Shown: positions 18,511 to 29,538, counted from the stretch's first letter. The stretch is DNA of 64,000 nucleotides from Phycisphaerae bacterium (GCA_030432595.1 JAUIGU010000014.1:1-64000), one strand, 5' to 3'. A program made the numbers and translations. Notes: a model not told the origin generated them from the sequence alone.

Positions 18511-21120
18511 TCAGGACGCGTCGTCCGTCTCACCCGACTCGCGTTCGAGCTCTTCGAGCAGCTCCTTGACCTCGTCGGTGTAGTCGATGCGCGCCGCCTG
18601 TTCGAGTTCGGCTTTGGCCGGCGCGAGCAACCCGTTGGCCAGGTGGTCGCGGGCTTTGGCCAAAGACCAGGTGTACTGGGTCTCGTTGATCCGCTGCTGA
18701 ACCTCTTCGGTGTCCATGATCTCGCGGGCCTCCTGCAGCCGGCGGATCGAGAGGCGGTAGTTGCCCTCGGCCCGGCGCTCTTCAGCAACCTTCAGCTTCT
18801 CGCGGTACGCCCGGTGCAGCGCGATCTGGTCCCGCAACGCCGTGAGGTCCGGGTGGTCGGGCGCGAGGTTGCCCGCCAGCGCGGCCTGGGCGTCGGCCTC
18901 GTCGAGATCGCCGGCCCCCAACGCCCGTTCGGAGAGTTGCATCGCCCGCAGGCGCTGCGCCTCCCTGAGTTTGCCTTCGATCATCTCCAGGCCGTCCAGC
19001 CCGAACGCCCGGGTGTATTGCGCGACGGCGCCCTCGTAGTCGCCCGCCTCCATCGCCTGATCGCCGGCCAGCAGCAGCGACTGCACCTCCGTCACCGAAA
19101 CCAACTGTCGGCGGTACTTCTGCGCGTCGGCGTTGGTCGGGTCCTTGAGCAGGGCGGTTTCGAACTGCGCGGCGGCCTCTTCAAGCCGACCCTCATCGAC
19201 CAGCCGGGCCCCGACGCGCACAGCCTGCCGCGCTTCGAGCTGACCAAGCTTCTCGGCGACCTCGGCGTTGTCTTCGAGTTCCAGTGCCCGGCGGTAGGCG
19301 ACGATCGCGTCGTCAAGCCGGCCCGTCCGCGTGGCGTCGCGCGCTTCTTCGAGCGCCGAGGCCAGATCACGCTCCGCCCGCAGCCGACCGAGCAGCGCGA
19401 CGCCGTCCGGCGGCAGCACGTTCCGCTCTTCTAGCACCGCAATGGCCTCGTCCACACGCCCCGCGTCCGCGAACGCCTGCGCTTCACGCAGCAACACCGC
19501 CACCCGGGCCCGCGCCTCGCCGGCGTGCAGGCCGGCGTCGGCCTTTTCGAGCAGCGTCCGTTCGGACTCGGTCAACGACTCGTCAGACCACTGCGCGATC
19601 CGCTGCCGCGCCCCCTGGAAGTCGCCGTCGGCGACCAGCGCCTCGATCTCCTGCAACGCCACGGCGAAACCCGCCTTCCGCCGCACCGCCTCGATCAGCG
19701 GCCGCACCAATTCACGGTCCGCTTTGGGCGACTCGTCGAACGCCAGGTACGCCTCCAGCGCGTCGTCGTACCGGCCCTCTGATTCCGCGATCCGGCCGCG
19801 CGTAAAACCCTCCCACGCCCGGCCCGTCTCCGCCGCGCTGCCGTTGTCCGGCCAGTCGGTCTGGAGCGTGGCGAAGCCGGCCAACGCCGCCTCGTACTCG
19901 CCGTCCAACACCAGCTGCTTCGCCTGTGAAAACTGGGCCCGCGCCGCCTCCAACTGTTCACGCTGTTCCTGCGCCGTCTGCCGCTGGGTGACAAACCAGA
20001 TCACCCCGCCGACCACGACCCAGAACACCAGCAGGGCGGTGAGGATCAGCGGCAGCCGGCTCTTGGTGGGGAGCCGCGCGGTGTCGCCGGGCGTGGAGGG
20101 CAACGGTGGCGGGGCCGCTGCGCTAGCGACCGTCTTCGCGGTCTCGGACGGCACGTCGGCCTTCTCGGCGGAGGCGGGCACGTCGGGGATGGCCTGCTCG
20201 CTGGGCGTCGCGTCGCGGTTGTCGATGAAGTGCCGTTTGATCGCGTCCACCACGTCGTCGGCTTTGCGGACCCGGCGGGACGCGTCTTTGTCCATCATCC
20301 GCGCCACCAGGTCCGACAGCGTCTGCGGCGTCCCGGGCACGAGTTCGGTCAGCGGCGGGGCGGTGAGGCGGTCGTTGGTGTGCCATTTCATCCAGCGCAT
20401 CCCCGGGTTTCGCCGATCGCGCAGCACGGTCTTGAACGCCTGGTCAAAGCGTTCACGGCCTGCCAGCAACTCGTACGCGATCATGCCCAGCGAATACAGG
20501 TCGCACGCAGGCGTCGCCGGGTCGCCGCGCAGCAGCTCCGGCGACATGTATCGCACCGTCCCCAGCGACAGCGACTCCTGCTCGCCGACCAGCGCCGCCA
20601 GCCCGAAGTCCGCAAGTTTCAATCCGCCTTTGCGCGGCAGCATGATGTTGGCGGGCTTGAGGTCGCGGTGCACGACCCCGGCACCGTGAAGGTCCGATAA
20701 CGCCTTTGCCGAGGCCGCGACGATGCCCAGCGCCCCGCGCTCGTCATGCGGGTCGGAGCGGACCTGGAAACGCTCTTCGAGCGTCACGCCGTCCACGTAC
20801 TCGCTGACGAGCATCAGCCCGCGCGCGTCGTCCACGATGTCGATGAACTGAACCAGGTGCGTCGGGTTGGCGGTGGCGACCTTCTTCTGGAGTGCGGCCT
20901 CCCGCCGGACTTGCTCGCGCAGCCGCTCAGGGTCGATGGCATCGCCCAAGAGGACATGCTTGATCGCGACGTGCCGGTCCAGCAGAGGGTCGTGGGCCTT
21001 GTACACCGTGCCCGTGCCGCCGCGGCCAATCACCTCGGCCACGACGTACGCGCCGATCTTCTCCCCGGGGTGCAGCGACAACGTGCGGGCGGATCCGGAA
21101 CTCAAGGGGGATTCGGCCAT
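18511..21120 (-). CDS. Transmembrane Ser/Thr protein kinase with TPR-like helical repeats
   Basis: The 869-residue protein has an N-terminal Hanks-type kinase (about 20-300): glycine loop GRGGTGTVYK (32-41), Lys54 in AIKH, catalytic HRDLKPAN (Asp153) and DFG (171-173), SPE. All catalytic residues are intact. A linker rich in Ala/Pro leads to one membrane helix (about 355-378, LPLILTALLVFWVVVGGVIWF). The rest (380-869) is tandem TPR-like/coiled-coil helices, predicted to be outside the cytoplasm. I chose the ATG giving MAESPLSSG because the 44 codons upstream are Gly/Arg-rich and unlike the family. Planctomycetes encode many such kinases. Confidence 0.92.
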   Translation of the reverse strand: MAESPLSSGSARTLSLHPGEKIGAYVVAEVIGRGGTGTVYKAHDPLLDRHVAIKHVLLGDAIDPERLREQVRREAALQKKVATANPTHLVQFIDIVDDARGLMLVSEYVDGVTLEERFQVRSDPHDERGALGIVAASAKALSDLHGAGVVHRDLKPANIMLPRKGGLKLADFGLAALVGEQESLSLGTVRYMSPELLRGDPATPACDLYSLGMIAYELLAGRERFDQAFKTVLRDRRNPGMRWMKWHTNDRLTAPPLTELVPGTPQTLSDLVARMMDKDASRRVRKADDVVDAIKRHFIDNRDATPSEQAIPDVPASAEKADVPSETAKTVASAAAPPPLPSTPGDTARLPTKSRLPLILTALLVFWVVVGGVIWFVTQRQTAQEQREQLEAARAQFSQAKQLVLDGEYEAALAGFATLQTDWPDNGSAAETGRAWEGFTRGRIAESEGRYDDALEAYLAFDESPKADRELVRPLIEAVRRKAGFAVALQEIEALVADGDFQGARQRIAQWSDESLTESERTLLEKADAGLHAGEARARVAVLLREAQAFADAGRVDEAIAVLEERNVLPPDGVALLGRLRAERDLASALEEARDATRTGRLDDAIVAYRRALELEDNAEVAEKLGQLEARQAVRVGARLVDEGRLEEAAAQFETALLKDPTNADAQKYRRQLVSVTEVQSLLLAGDQAMEAGDYEGAVAQYTRAFGLDGLEMIEGKLREAQRLRAMQLSERALGAGDLDEADAQAALAGNLAPDHPDLTALRDQIALHRAYREKLKVAEERRAEGNYRLSIRRLQEAREIMDTEEVQQRINETQYTWSLAKARDHLANGLLAPAKAELEQAARIDYTDEVKELLEELERESGETDDAS

Positions 21121-21668
21121 GAAAGCCGGGCATTGTAACGTGCCCCCGGGCCCACCCGCACCCCGACCACCCGCCGGCCAGCGCGTCCACCCGTGGCGTA
21201 GATCCGCCTTCATCCCCGCCCGCGCGTGCCCGGCTGGAATCGCGAAAGCCACGAGAAAACCAGGGCGAAACCGCGGGAACCCCTGTTGTTAAATCCCGGA
21301 GACGGAATTATACATAACATGCATTATGAGACCTTCGGGATCAGGCTACGGGCAGGGGGCTGATGCCGCGAAACCCGCGTTCGCGGGCCTGCTCAAGGGA
21401 TTGGCCTTACGCCAAAGGCGTGGTCGCATCGGCTCCTAAGAGCCTGCCCGCGGCCGGGTCCGCCGAGAGGCCTGTGGCCGAATCCGTCAACCGAAGCACG
21501 CGATCTCGCAACGGGTTGGGGCTACCCTTAGTTCTCAATTTGTTCTGTAGTTTCTGGTTCCATTGGCATGTCGCCCCGGCACGTTTCGTTTCCGCTTAGG
21601 CATTCCCGTCCTGCGGCGTGGTCCAGGTGCAAATCGCGGCGTCGCTCAACGCTTGGAGGAAGCCTGCT
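21121..21668. other. 548-base intergenic region upstream of the pectate lyase
   Basis: The first 170 bases are GC-rich and contain nothing I recognise. From about 21283 the sequence becomes AT-richer, with a promoter-like pair of boxes, a short inverted repeat CCCGCG-TT-CGCGGG near 21373, and another GC-rich stretch. The last 70 bases lead into a strong ribosome-binding site. No ORF here resembles a gene. Confidence 0.6.
21286..21314 (+). promoter_or_regulatory. Candidate sigma-70-type promoter for the pectate lyase gene
   Basis: TTGTTA (21286-21291) and TATACA (21309-21314) are separated by exactly 17 bases in an AT-rich island of an otherwise GC-rich intergenic region. It would give a leader of about 350 bases before the lyase start. 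It is unproven; the spacing and local composition are the only support. Confidence 0.45.
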
Positions 21669-21671
21669 TTG
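21655..21671 (+). promoter_or_regulatory. Ribosome-binding site fixing a TTG start
   Basis: GGAGGA at 21655-21660 lies 9 bases before an in-frame TTG at 21669. It is the best Shine-Dalgarno match seen in the window and places the start directly in front of the signal peptide. Confidence 0.65.
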
Positions 21672-24077
21672 ATCTCTGTATCACATCGCAAGTGTTCGAT
21701 CGCCGCAACCATGGCCCTCTTCGCCGCCGGCGTGTTTGGTTTTAATTCGGCCTCGGCGCAGCTGCCGGCGTTCCCCGGGGCCGACGGCGCCGGCGGCCTC
21801 GCGACCGGCGGGCGCGGCGGGGTTGTCTACCACGTCACGAAGCTCGACCAGAACTACAGCGACGCCGGCGAGGGCACGCTGCGCTACGGCCTTAACGACG
21901 CGAACTTCACCGTCGGCGGCGTGGTCCAGCCGCGCACGATCGTTTTCGACGTCGGCGGCACCTTCTGGCTCGGGCGCTTCGGGGCCGACCGCGGCCACGA
22001 CAACGGCTGGGACACGCAGTCGCGCCTCAACCTGGGCAGCCACGTCACGATCGCCGGCCAGACCGCGCCCGGCGGCGTCACCATCATGGGCGGCGTCCTC
22101 AAGGCCAACGGCGACAACCTGATCATGCGCAACGTCACCGTCGCGCCCGGCTACGGCCTGCGGAACTTCGCCAAGCCCGACGAGGGCATCGAACCCACGC
22201 CCGGCGACTTCCCCGACAGCTACGTCTACGACGCGCTCGACATCTCCGGCACCAACATGGTGTTCGACCACCTCACCGCGCTCTACGCCACCGACGAAAC
22301 CGTCTCGGCCAACGAAGAGGCCGACGACATCACCCTGCAGTACAGCATCCTCGCCCAGGCGCAGAACTACCCCCAGGCCGACGCGGAGGGCAGCGGCGTG
22401 CGCTACACCGGGCACGCGCTGGGTTCGTTATTCCAGATGGGTACGGCCGCAAACCTCAGTGTCCACCACAACCTTTACGCGCACATGAAGGGCCGGCTCC
22501 CGCGCGTCGGCACCGAATCGGGCGACCTCACCGACTTCAACGAGGGCGCGTACAACGACTTCCGCAACAACGTGTTCTACAACTGGTTCGATACCGCCGG
22601 CACCGGCGCTTCCGGCCAAGCGAGCCAGAACAACTTCATCAGCAACTTCTACCTCGCGGGCCCCGGCGGCGACGACGTCACCCAACTGCCCGGGGAAGAC
22701 GGCATCGCCGGCACGCTCGACGACACTGCGGAGGTCACGCCCAAGGACGGCGGGACCGACCTGTTCAACGGCAACGGGTTCCGCTCGCGCGTGTACCACG
22801 AGGGCAACGTCAAGGACACCAACAAGGACGGCGACCCCGACGACGCCGTCGCCACCGACAACCTCGACTACCGCCTCTCCAACTGGCAAACCGAAGCGTT
22901 TCTACAAACGCCCTACCGCGGCGTGACCGATTCGGCAGAGGACGCATTCGCCCGGGTGTTGCAAAACGCGGGCGCGTTCGGCAACGTGGACACGATCGAC
23001 CCCGGCGTGGTCAACGTCGATGCGCGTTTGCGTAATGAAGTCCACAACGGCACGGGCAAGATCCTTGCCTGGGCCGACGACCCGTTCAACGACGACCCGA
23101 ACGAAGGCACGGAGTGGCGTGCCCTGCTCGCGCTGCGTGCCGACCTTACGACCGGGTCCGCGCCGTTCACCCGCCCCGCCGGCTGGGACACCGACCGCGA
23201 CGGCATGCCGGACCCTTGGGAACTTGCCCACGGCCTCAACCCCGACGCCCAGGACCACAACGGCGACTTCGACAACGACGGCTACACCAACCTCGAGGAC
23301 TACCTCAACGAGATCGCCGCCATCCCCGCGCCCGTCGTGCTGCAGTTCACCAACGCCAACGGCAACGGCCGCTACGAAGAGATCGGCAACTGGACCACCG
23401 GCATCTGGCAGCCGACGCGCTTCGACGACGCCGAGATCAACGCCGGCAACGTCACCGTCGATAGCGTCGGGCAGCACGCCTCCACGCTCGTGGTCGGCAC
23501 CGACGCCGCGATCCCCGTCCGCCTCGACATTCACGACGGCTGGCTCATGGTCGAGCAGCAACTCACCATCGGCGTCAGCGCCACGGTCGAGCTGGCAGGC
23601 GGCGAACTCTACACGACCGCCCTGTCCAAACAACCCGGCGGCGTCTTCGACCTCACCGGCGGCACGCTGCACGCGGGCGTGGTCGATTTCGACCTGGTCA
23701 ACCAAGGCGGCACGATTGCGCCGGGCTCAAGCGTCGGAACGACCCACGTCCAAGGCGACCTGACCCTCGATGACGGTACGCTCGACATTGAGTTCGCGTC
23801 CAACCGCTCGGGAGACTTCGTCCGGGTTGACGGCACGCTCACCCTCGGCGGCGCTCTGCGCATCGCGCTGTTGGACGACTTCACACCCAACGAGAACGTC
23901 CGCTTGCGGATCGCCACCGCCTCCACCGTGACCGGCGCGTTCGATTCCGTCACGCCCGGGTACGCCGTCGAGGTGATCGGCCCCGACGTCTACGTCAGCC
24001 GCGTGCCCGAGCCGTTGGTGTTGGTGCCGGCCGCCCTGGTCGTGGCCTTCACGCGACGGACTTCCGCCGGGTTCTGA
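21669..24077 (+). CDS. Secreted pectate lyase-like polysaccharide lyase (PL1 type) with PEP-CTERM anchor
   Basis: The 802-residue protein has a signal peptide (ending NSASA-Q), then a right-handed beta-helix lyase domain (about 33-400). It shows FPGADGAGGLATGGRGG, SHVTIAGQTAPGGVTI, MVFDHLTALYATDE and GRLPRVG. A calcium-binding thrombospondin-3-like segment (DTDRDGMPDPWELAHGLNP) follows, then an autotransporter-like beta repeat region (about 590-770). The end is VPEPLVLVPAALVVAF plus a basic tail. It would cleave pectate or related uronans at the cell surface. A GTG 51 bases upstream is possible, but the TTG has a strong ribosome-binding site. Its end overlaps the convergent GDSL gene by 29 bases. 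Confidence 0.85.
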   Translation: MISVSHRKCSIAATMALFAAGVFGFNSASAQLPAFPGADGAGGLATGGRGGVVYHVTKLDQNYSDAGEGTLRYGLNDANFTVGGVVQPRTIVFDVGGTFWLGRFGADRGHDNGWDTQSRLNLGSHVTIAGQTAPGGVTIMGGVLKANGDNLIMRNVTVAPGYGLRNFAKPDEGIEPTPGDFPDSYVYDALDISGTNMVFDHLTALYATDETVSANEEADDITLQYSILAQAQNYPQADAEGSGVRYTGHALGSLFQMGTAANLSVHHNLYAHMKGRLPRVGTESGDLTDFNEGAYNDFRNNVFYNWFDTAGTGASGQASQNNFISNFYLAGPGGDDVTQLPGEDGIAGTLDDTAEVTPKDGGTDLFNGNGFRSRVYHEGNVKDTNKDGDPDDAVATDNLDYRLSNWQTEAFLQTPYRGVTDSAEDAFARVLQNAGAFGNVDTIDPGVVNVDARLRNEVHNGTGKILAWADDPFNDDPNEGTEWRALLALRADLTTGSAPFTRPAGWDTDRDGMPDPWELAHGLNPDAQDHNGDFDNDGYTNLEDYLNEIAAIPAPVVLQFTNANGNGRYEEIGNWTTGIWQPTRFDDAEINAGNVTVDSVGQHASTLVVGTDAAIPVRLDIHDGWLMVEQQLTIGVSATVELAGGELYTTALSKQPGGVFDLTGGTLHAGVVDFDLVNQGGTIAPGSSVGTTHVQGDLTLDDGTLDIEFASNRSGDFVRVDGTLTLGGALRIALLDDFTPNENVRLRIATASTVTGAFDSVTPGYAVEVIGPDVYVSRVPEPLVLVPAALVVAFTRRTSAGF

Positions 24078-25221
24078 ATCCACACATCACCCCGCCGCCT
24101 CCCAACACCACCAAAGCGCTCGGCTCGGGCACTGCTCCGCGATTCGCGTGCGGCGCATTCGCCGCGCCCCAGTTCGCGAGCACGCCGTCGAGTTCGCTCT
24201 GTTCAATCACGCCCTGCGGCAACTCGCCAGTCCACCCCGTCGGCACGCCCGTCGCGTCCGTATCGATGCCCCAGTTCTGCAGCACCAGATCCAAATCCCC
24301 CTGCTCGACCTGGCCCGACGCGTTGTAGTCGCCGGGCAGCGCCGCCAACAACAGGTCAAGCGCCGCCTGGCTGATCAGCGCGTGGCCCGTGGCCGTGGGG
24401 TGCACGTCATCCCAGAACAGGTACCCGCTGACGTCGGTCCCGCTCGGCAGGTCGATCGCTGCGTCGGTTGTATTAGTGATGCCGAACGCCGCCGGGTTGT
24501 TGAGCAACTGTTCAAAGATCGTTTCGACGTCCAGCGCGAACACCTCGGCGTCGCCGACGCTTGCGGTGAACGCGTCCAAGCCGGCCGCGAGCGCGTCGTT
24601 GTACTGCCCGACCGTCGCGTCCCGCGCGGCTTCGTCGGGGCCGCCTTTAAACCGCGGGGTCTGCCCCAGCGGCGGCAGGTTCGGCACCAGGAACTGCCGC
24701 GCCCCCGCGTCGTACAAACGCCCGACGTGGTCCAGCATGTCCGCCGCCGCGCCGGACGTGTCCGTCCCGCCGCCCAGGAAATTGTTCGCGCCGGCCCAGA
24801 GCACGACCAGCGTGCCGGCCGAAGGCGTGCGCGCTTCGCGGACCAGGTATTCATCGACCTGCCAGCCGACGTTGCGCGTGATGGTCAGGTTGCTGGAGCC
24901 GCCGCCGGTGGTCGCTGCGCCGTACGCGTAGTTGGTGCCGTCTGCGCGGTAGCTCCGCGTCGAAGCGTCCAGCCCCAGCGCCTCCGCGACCCGCTCGACC
25001 CAGACGTCGCCGTTGGAGAACCGCCCGCGGTCGTACCGGTCGTCCGGCTGCACGAACAACCCGAACGTCACATCATCGCTGCGCTGGTGCACATTGCCGA
25101 CGTCCGACAGACTGTCGCCGAAGACGACGATCTCGGACCACGACCCCGGCTGCGCCCACGCGTGGACCGCCAAAACGGCCAGGCCAAACGTGAATATGAG
25201 CGCTCGCAACGCGGGCATCAT
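24049..25221 (-). CDS. Secreted GDSL-family esterase/lipase with dockerin-like segment and PEP-CTERM tail
   Basis: The 390-residue product has a signal peptide (about 1-24), the nucleophile motif VVFGDSLSDVGN, an ANN block (LWAGANNFLG) and the catalytic DDVHPT (Asp, His). This is a typical SGNH/GDSL hydrolase of the plant-type thermolabile haemolysin subgroup. Residues after about 300 carry GDYNASGQVEQGDLDLVLQNWG, a dockerin-like repeat common in Phycisphaerae secreted enzymes, then VPEPSALVVLGGGGVMCGF and a basic tail. The ATG pair at 25221/25218 is preferred over one 21 bases upstream. It probably deacylates polysaccharide or lipid substrates outside the cell. Confidence 0.85.
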   Translation of the reverse strand: MMPALRALIFTFGLAVLAVHAWAQPGSWSEIVVFGDSLSDVGNVHQRSDDVTFGLFVQPDDRYDRGRFSNGDVWVERVAEALGLDASTRSYRADGTNYAYGAATTGGGSSNLTITRNVGWQVDEYLVREARTPSAGTLVVLWAGANNFLGGGTDTSGAAADMLDHVGRLYDAGARQFLVPNLPPLGQTPRFKGGPDEAARDATVGQYNDALAAGLDAFTASVGDAEVFALDVETIFEQLLNNPAAFGITNTTDAAIDLPSGTDVSGYLFWDDVHPTATGHALISQAALDLLLAALPGDYNASGQVEQGDLDLVLQNWGIDTDATGVPTGWTGELPQGVIEQSELDGVLANWGAANAPHANRGAVPEPSALVVLGGGGVMCGFRTRRKSVA

Positions 25222-25260
25222 CCGCTCTTCAATACATGGCATCTCATCCGGCAGCGAAGT

Positions 25261-26625
25261 TCACGCCCGCCGACGGCCCAGCCCCGCCAGCCCCAGAAGC
25301 ACTACCGCCGCCGCCGGCTCCGGCACCGCGCTGCCGGTGAAGTCCGGCACCGTTGTGTCGCCCCAGTTGCTCAGCACCAGGTCCAGTTCGGTCTGCTCGA
25401 CCTGTCCGCCGATACTGTTGCCGGGCAGGCCCGCGAAGTTGGTCCAGTCAAGGACGTCCGACACGTCGGTGTCGCCCCAGTTGCTGAGTACGAAGTCCAG
25501 GTCGCCCTGCTCGACCTGGCCGGAGTCGTTGTAGTCTCCTTCGACCGCGGCGGAGATGGTGGCGATGTCCCAGTTGATGTCGTCGAGGACGGCGGCGTCG
25601 AGGTTGGTGATGTATTTGCGTTCGCCGCTGCCGATGCTCGGGTCCATCGCGGCTTCCTGCGATGTGGTCGTGCCGAACACCACGCCGTCAAGTCCTTCGG
25701 CAAGGTGGGCGCCGCTTTCAACGTCGATGGCGTCCTCGCCGCTGCCGCCCAGGGCGGCGATCAAGGCCGGTCCGGTCCACTCGTCGGGGTCGCTGGGGTT
25801 GATCAGGCCGTCCCACGTGTCCGACCCGCCGAAGCCCAGCGAGTGAAGGATCTCGTGGACGGCGACGGAGTAGAAGTCGATCTTGCCCGAGTCGGGCGCG
25901 GTGGTGTGGTTCCAGTGCCAGTAGTTGTCGAGGGTGGTGTTGTTGTCGAAGGTGCCGTTGTCGTCGGTATCGACGTCGAACCAGAGGTTGCCGACGCCGA
26001 CGCCGTAGGACACGTCCGCGGAGAACGAGAAGTTGGTCCCGCCCAGGTTGCCGCTGAAGTCGAGGTTGTTGAACGTGCCGACGGTGGGCCCGACGCCGCC
26101 GCGACCGGCGTTGACGTTGGCCTCGGTCTCGAGCTGCGCGACCGCCGTACCCAGGTCATCAATGGCCTGCTGGATCTCGTTCTGGAAAACCGGCTCGATG
26201 CTGAACCCGTTGCTCAGCGCGATGCCCGACACGCCGCCGCGGCCCAGGGTCGGCTCCGGCTCGCCCGGCTGGGTGATCGGCCGGACGCCGACGAACACGC
26301 GGTACTCGTCGGCGGGGATGTCGACCGGGTCGATCGAGATCAGGCTGCCGGTCGCCGGGTTGGTGTAGCGGATCTCCCAGTCGATCGACGCGGTCGCCTT
26401 GCCGATCGTTACCGAGTTGAGGTCGGTGCGGGCGGGAAGCGTCGAGGTGATCACCGCCTCGATGTCGTCGGCCGCGGCCTCGAGCGCCGCCATCGCGTTC
26501 GCGTTGGTCTGGATGTAGGTGTCGTGCGAGTAGTCCAGCACGATGTTCAACGCGCCGGCTGATCCGGTCAGCAGAAGCGAAGCGGGCAGGGCGACACGAG
26601 CGAAGCGTTGTGGGCGGGCGGCCAT
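25261..26625 (-). CDS. Secreted zinc metalloprotease with dockerin-like repeats and PEP-CTERM tail
   Basis: The 454-residue product has a signal peptide (ending GSAGA) and a metzincin-like zinc site, VAVHEILHSLGFGGSDTW (HExxHxxG), at about 255. AAMDPSIGSG further on could be the Met-turn. The third zinc ligand is not obvious; it may be an Asp or later residue. The C-terminal part has GDYNDSGQVEQGDLDFVLSNWG and a second partial copy (GGQVEQTELDLVLSNWGD), then VPEPAAAVVLLGLAGLGRRRA. It lies 39 bases upstream of the GDSL esterase on the same strand, and the shared C-terminal architecture suggests joint export and anchoring. Confidence 0.8.
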   Translation of the reverse strand: MAARPQRFARVALPASLLLTGSAGALNIVLDYSHDTYIQTNANAMAALEAAADDIEAVITSTLPARTDLNSVTIGKATASIDWEIRYTNPATGSLISIDPVDIPADEYRVFVGVRPITQPGEPEPTLGRGGVSGIALSNGFSIEPVFQNEIQQAIDDLGTAVAQLETEANVNAGRGGVGPTVGTFNNLDFSGNLGGTNFSFSADVSYGVGVGNLWFDVDTDDNGTFDNNTTLDNYWHWNHTTAPDSGKIDFYSVAVHEILHSLGFGGSDTWDGLINPSDPDEWTGPALIAALGGSGEDAIDVESGAHLAEGLDGVVFGTTTSQEAAMDPSIGSGERKYITNLDAAVLDDINWDIATISAAVEGDYNDSGQVEQGDLDFVLSNWGDTDVSDVLDWTNFAGLPGNSIGGQVEQTELDLVLSNWGDTTVPDFTGSAVPEPAAAVVLLGLAGLGRRRA

Positions 26626-26738
26626 GGGTCAGTTCCTCCGGGGTTGAAAACGGCGCGATTCGTGACGGGACTTGAACAGGCTACCGGCTCACCCGCCGGG
26701 CTGGCAATGAAAAACCTGTGAATCGGCCGGAATCGGCG

Positions 26739-28034
<1,296 letters not shown>

Positions 28035-28101
28035 GGGCTTTCTCTATGGTATGAAGTCCCGAGGCATCCGGAGGGTGTTTCGTATCGAGGAGTGCGGACC
28101 C

Positions 28102-29490
28102 GTGAACATATCTCGTTTTTCTTTGGAAGCCTGCCGGTTCTTGATCACTGCCGCGGTTCTCCTGGTCGGGCTCTCCGCTGCCGCCCGCACCGCCCGGGTC
28201 GATTCCATTGACCGGCTGCATGAAGCGTTGGAGCAGGCCCGACCCGGCGACACGGTCGTCCTCGCCGACGGAACGTACCGCGACGCCGAGCTGCGCCTCC
28301 ATGCCGTCGGCACGGCCGAGCAGCCCGTCACCGTCCGCGCCCAGACCGTCGGCGGTGTCAAACTCACCGGCGACGCGTCCCTGCGGCTCTGGGGCAAGCA
28401 CCTCATCGTCGAAGGCCTGAGCTTCGAAGACGGGTTCACCGAGAACGGCGACGTCATCCAGTTCCGACGGGACCAAGGCGACCAGGAAGGCGACGACGCA
28501 CAAGACTGCCGGCTGACGCGTTGTTCCATCATCAACTTCAACCCGCCGGACGACACGGACGGCAACAAGTGGGTCTCGATCTACGGCCTGCGCAACCGTG
28601 TGGATCGCTGTTTTTTCGAGGGCAAGAACAACGACGGCGCGATGCTCGTGGTCTGGCTCGACGGCACGCCCGACCACCACCGCATCGACCGCAACCACTT
28701 CGGCCACCGGCCGCCGCTGGGCCGCAACGGCGGCGAGACCATCCGCGTCGGCACCAGCATCTGGTCGCAGAGCACCTCCGCCACCGTCGTCGAGCACAAC
28801 CTCTTCGACCGCTGCGACGGCGAGATCGAGGTCATCTCCAACAAGTCCTGCGAGAACATCTACCGAAACAACACCTTCGACGACTGCGACGGCATGCTCA
28901 CCATCCGCCACGGCGCACGCTGCCTGGTCGAGAACAACGTCTTCCTCGGACGTGACCGCGCGGACCGAGACGGCTTCGAGGGCTCGGGCGGCGTCCGCGT
29001 CATCGGCCCCGACCACGTCGTCCGCAACAACCACATGCAGGACCTGCACGGCTCCGGCTTCCGCGCCGCGCTGTCCATTATGAACGGCATCCCCGACTCG
29101 CCGCTCAACGGGTATTACCGCGTCGAACGCGCGGTGATCGAGAACAACGTCGTGATCGACTGCACCCACCCGCTCACGCTCGGCACGGGTTTCGGCTCGC
29201 GCAACCGGGTGCTGCCGCCGCTCGACTGCACGCTGGCCGGCAACCTCATCGTCAACCGACAGCGCCCTGGCGCGATCGCTGCGCTCGACGAACCGGAGAA
29301 CCTCGAAGTCCGCGACAACACCATCGCCGGCTCGCCGGCCCCCGAGTTGTTGTCCACCCAGACCATCAACGACATCCCGCAACTCAAGAAACGCGACGAC
29401 GGCCTGTGGCGCCCCGCCGACGAAGACCCGGCGGCCTCCCTACGCGTGCTGACCCCCGCGGACGTCGGCCCCGTCGCGCCGGCGGAATAA
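28102..29490 (+). CDS. PL6 family polysaccharide lyase (alginate lyase / chondroitinase B type)
   Basis: The 462-residue product has a signal peptide and a parallel beta-helix with the PL6 signature: NGGETIRVGTSIWSQS, VEHNLFDRCDGEIEVISNKSCENIYRNN and MLTIRHGARCLVENN. The Lys of NKS and Arg of RHG correspond to the catalytic base and acid of chondroitinase B. The enzyme should cleave alginate or dermatan-like uronans extracellularly. The GTG at 28102 is chosen because AGGAG lies 9 bases upstream and the signal peptide starts at once. An ATG at 28051 would add 17 residues. It is divergent from ispG and carries no PEP-CTERM tail. Confidence 0.88.
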   Translation: MNISRFSLEACRFLITAAVLLVGLSAAARTARVDSIDRLHEALEQARPGDTVVLADGTYRDAELRLHAVGTAEQPVTVRAQTVGGVKLTGDASLRLWGKHLIVEGLSFEDGFTENGDVIQFRRDQGDQEGDDAQDCRLTRCSIINFNPPDDTDGNKWVSIYGLRNRVDRCFFEGKNNDGAMLVVWLDGTPDHHRIDRNHFGHRPPLGRNGGETIRVGTSIWSQSTSATVVEHNLFDRCDGEIEVISNKSCENIYRNNTFDDCDGMLTIRHGARCLVENNVFLGRDRADRDGFEGSGGVRVIGPDHVVRNNHMQDLHGSGFRAALSIMNGIPDSPLNGYYRVERAVIENNVVIDCTHPLTLGTGFGSRNRVLPPLDCTLAGNLIVNRQRPGAIAALDEPENLEVRDNTIAGSPAPELLSTQTINDIPQLKKRDDGLWRPADEDPAASLRVLTPADVGPVAPAE

Positions 29491-29538
29491 CCCCGCCAGC
29501 CCCCGCAACACGCGGCCCGCACTCCGTACACTGCCGAC

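Noticed and set aside
24148-26562. An 804-codon plus-strand open frame opposite the GDSL esterase and metalloprotease
   Set aside because: Both minus-strand genes have signal peptides, catalytic motifs and PEP-CTERM tails. The plus-strand translation is low-complexity Val/Arg/Asp without motifs.
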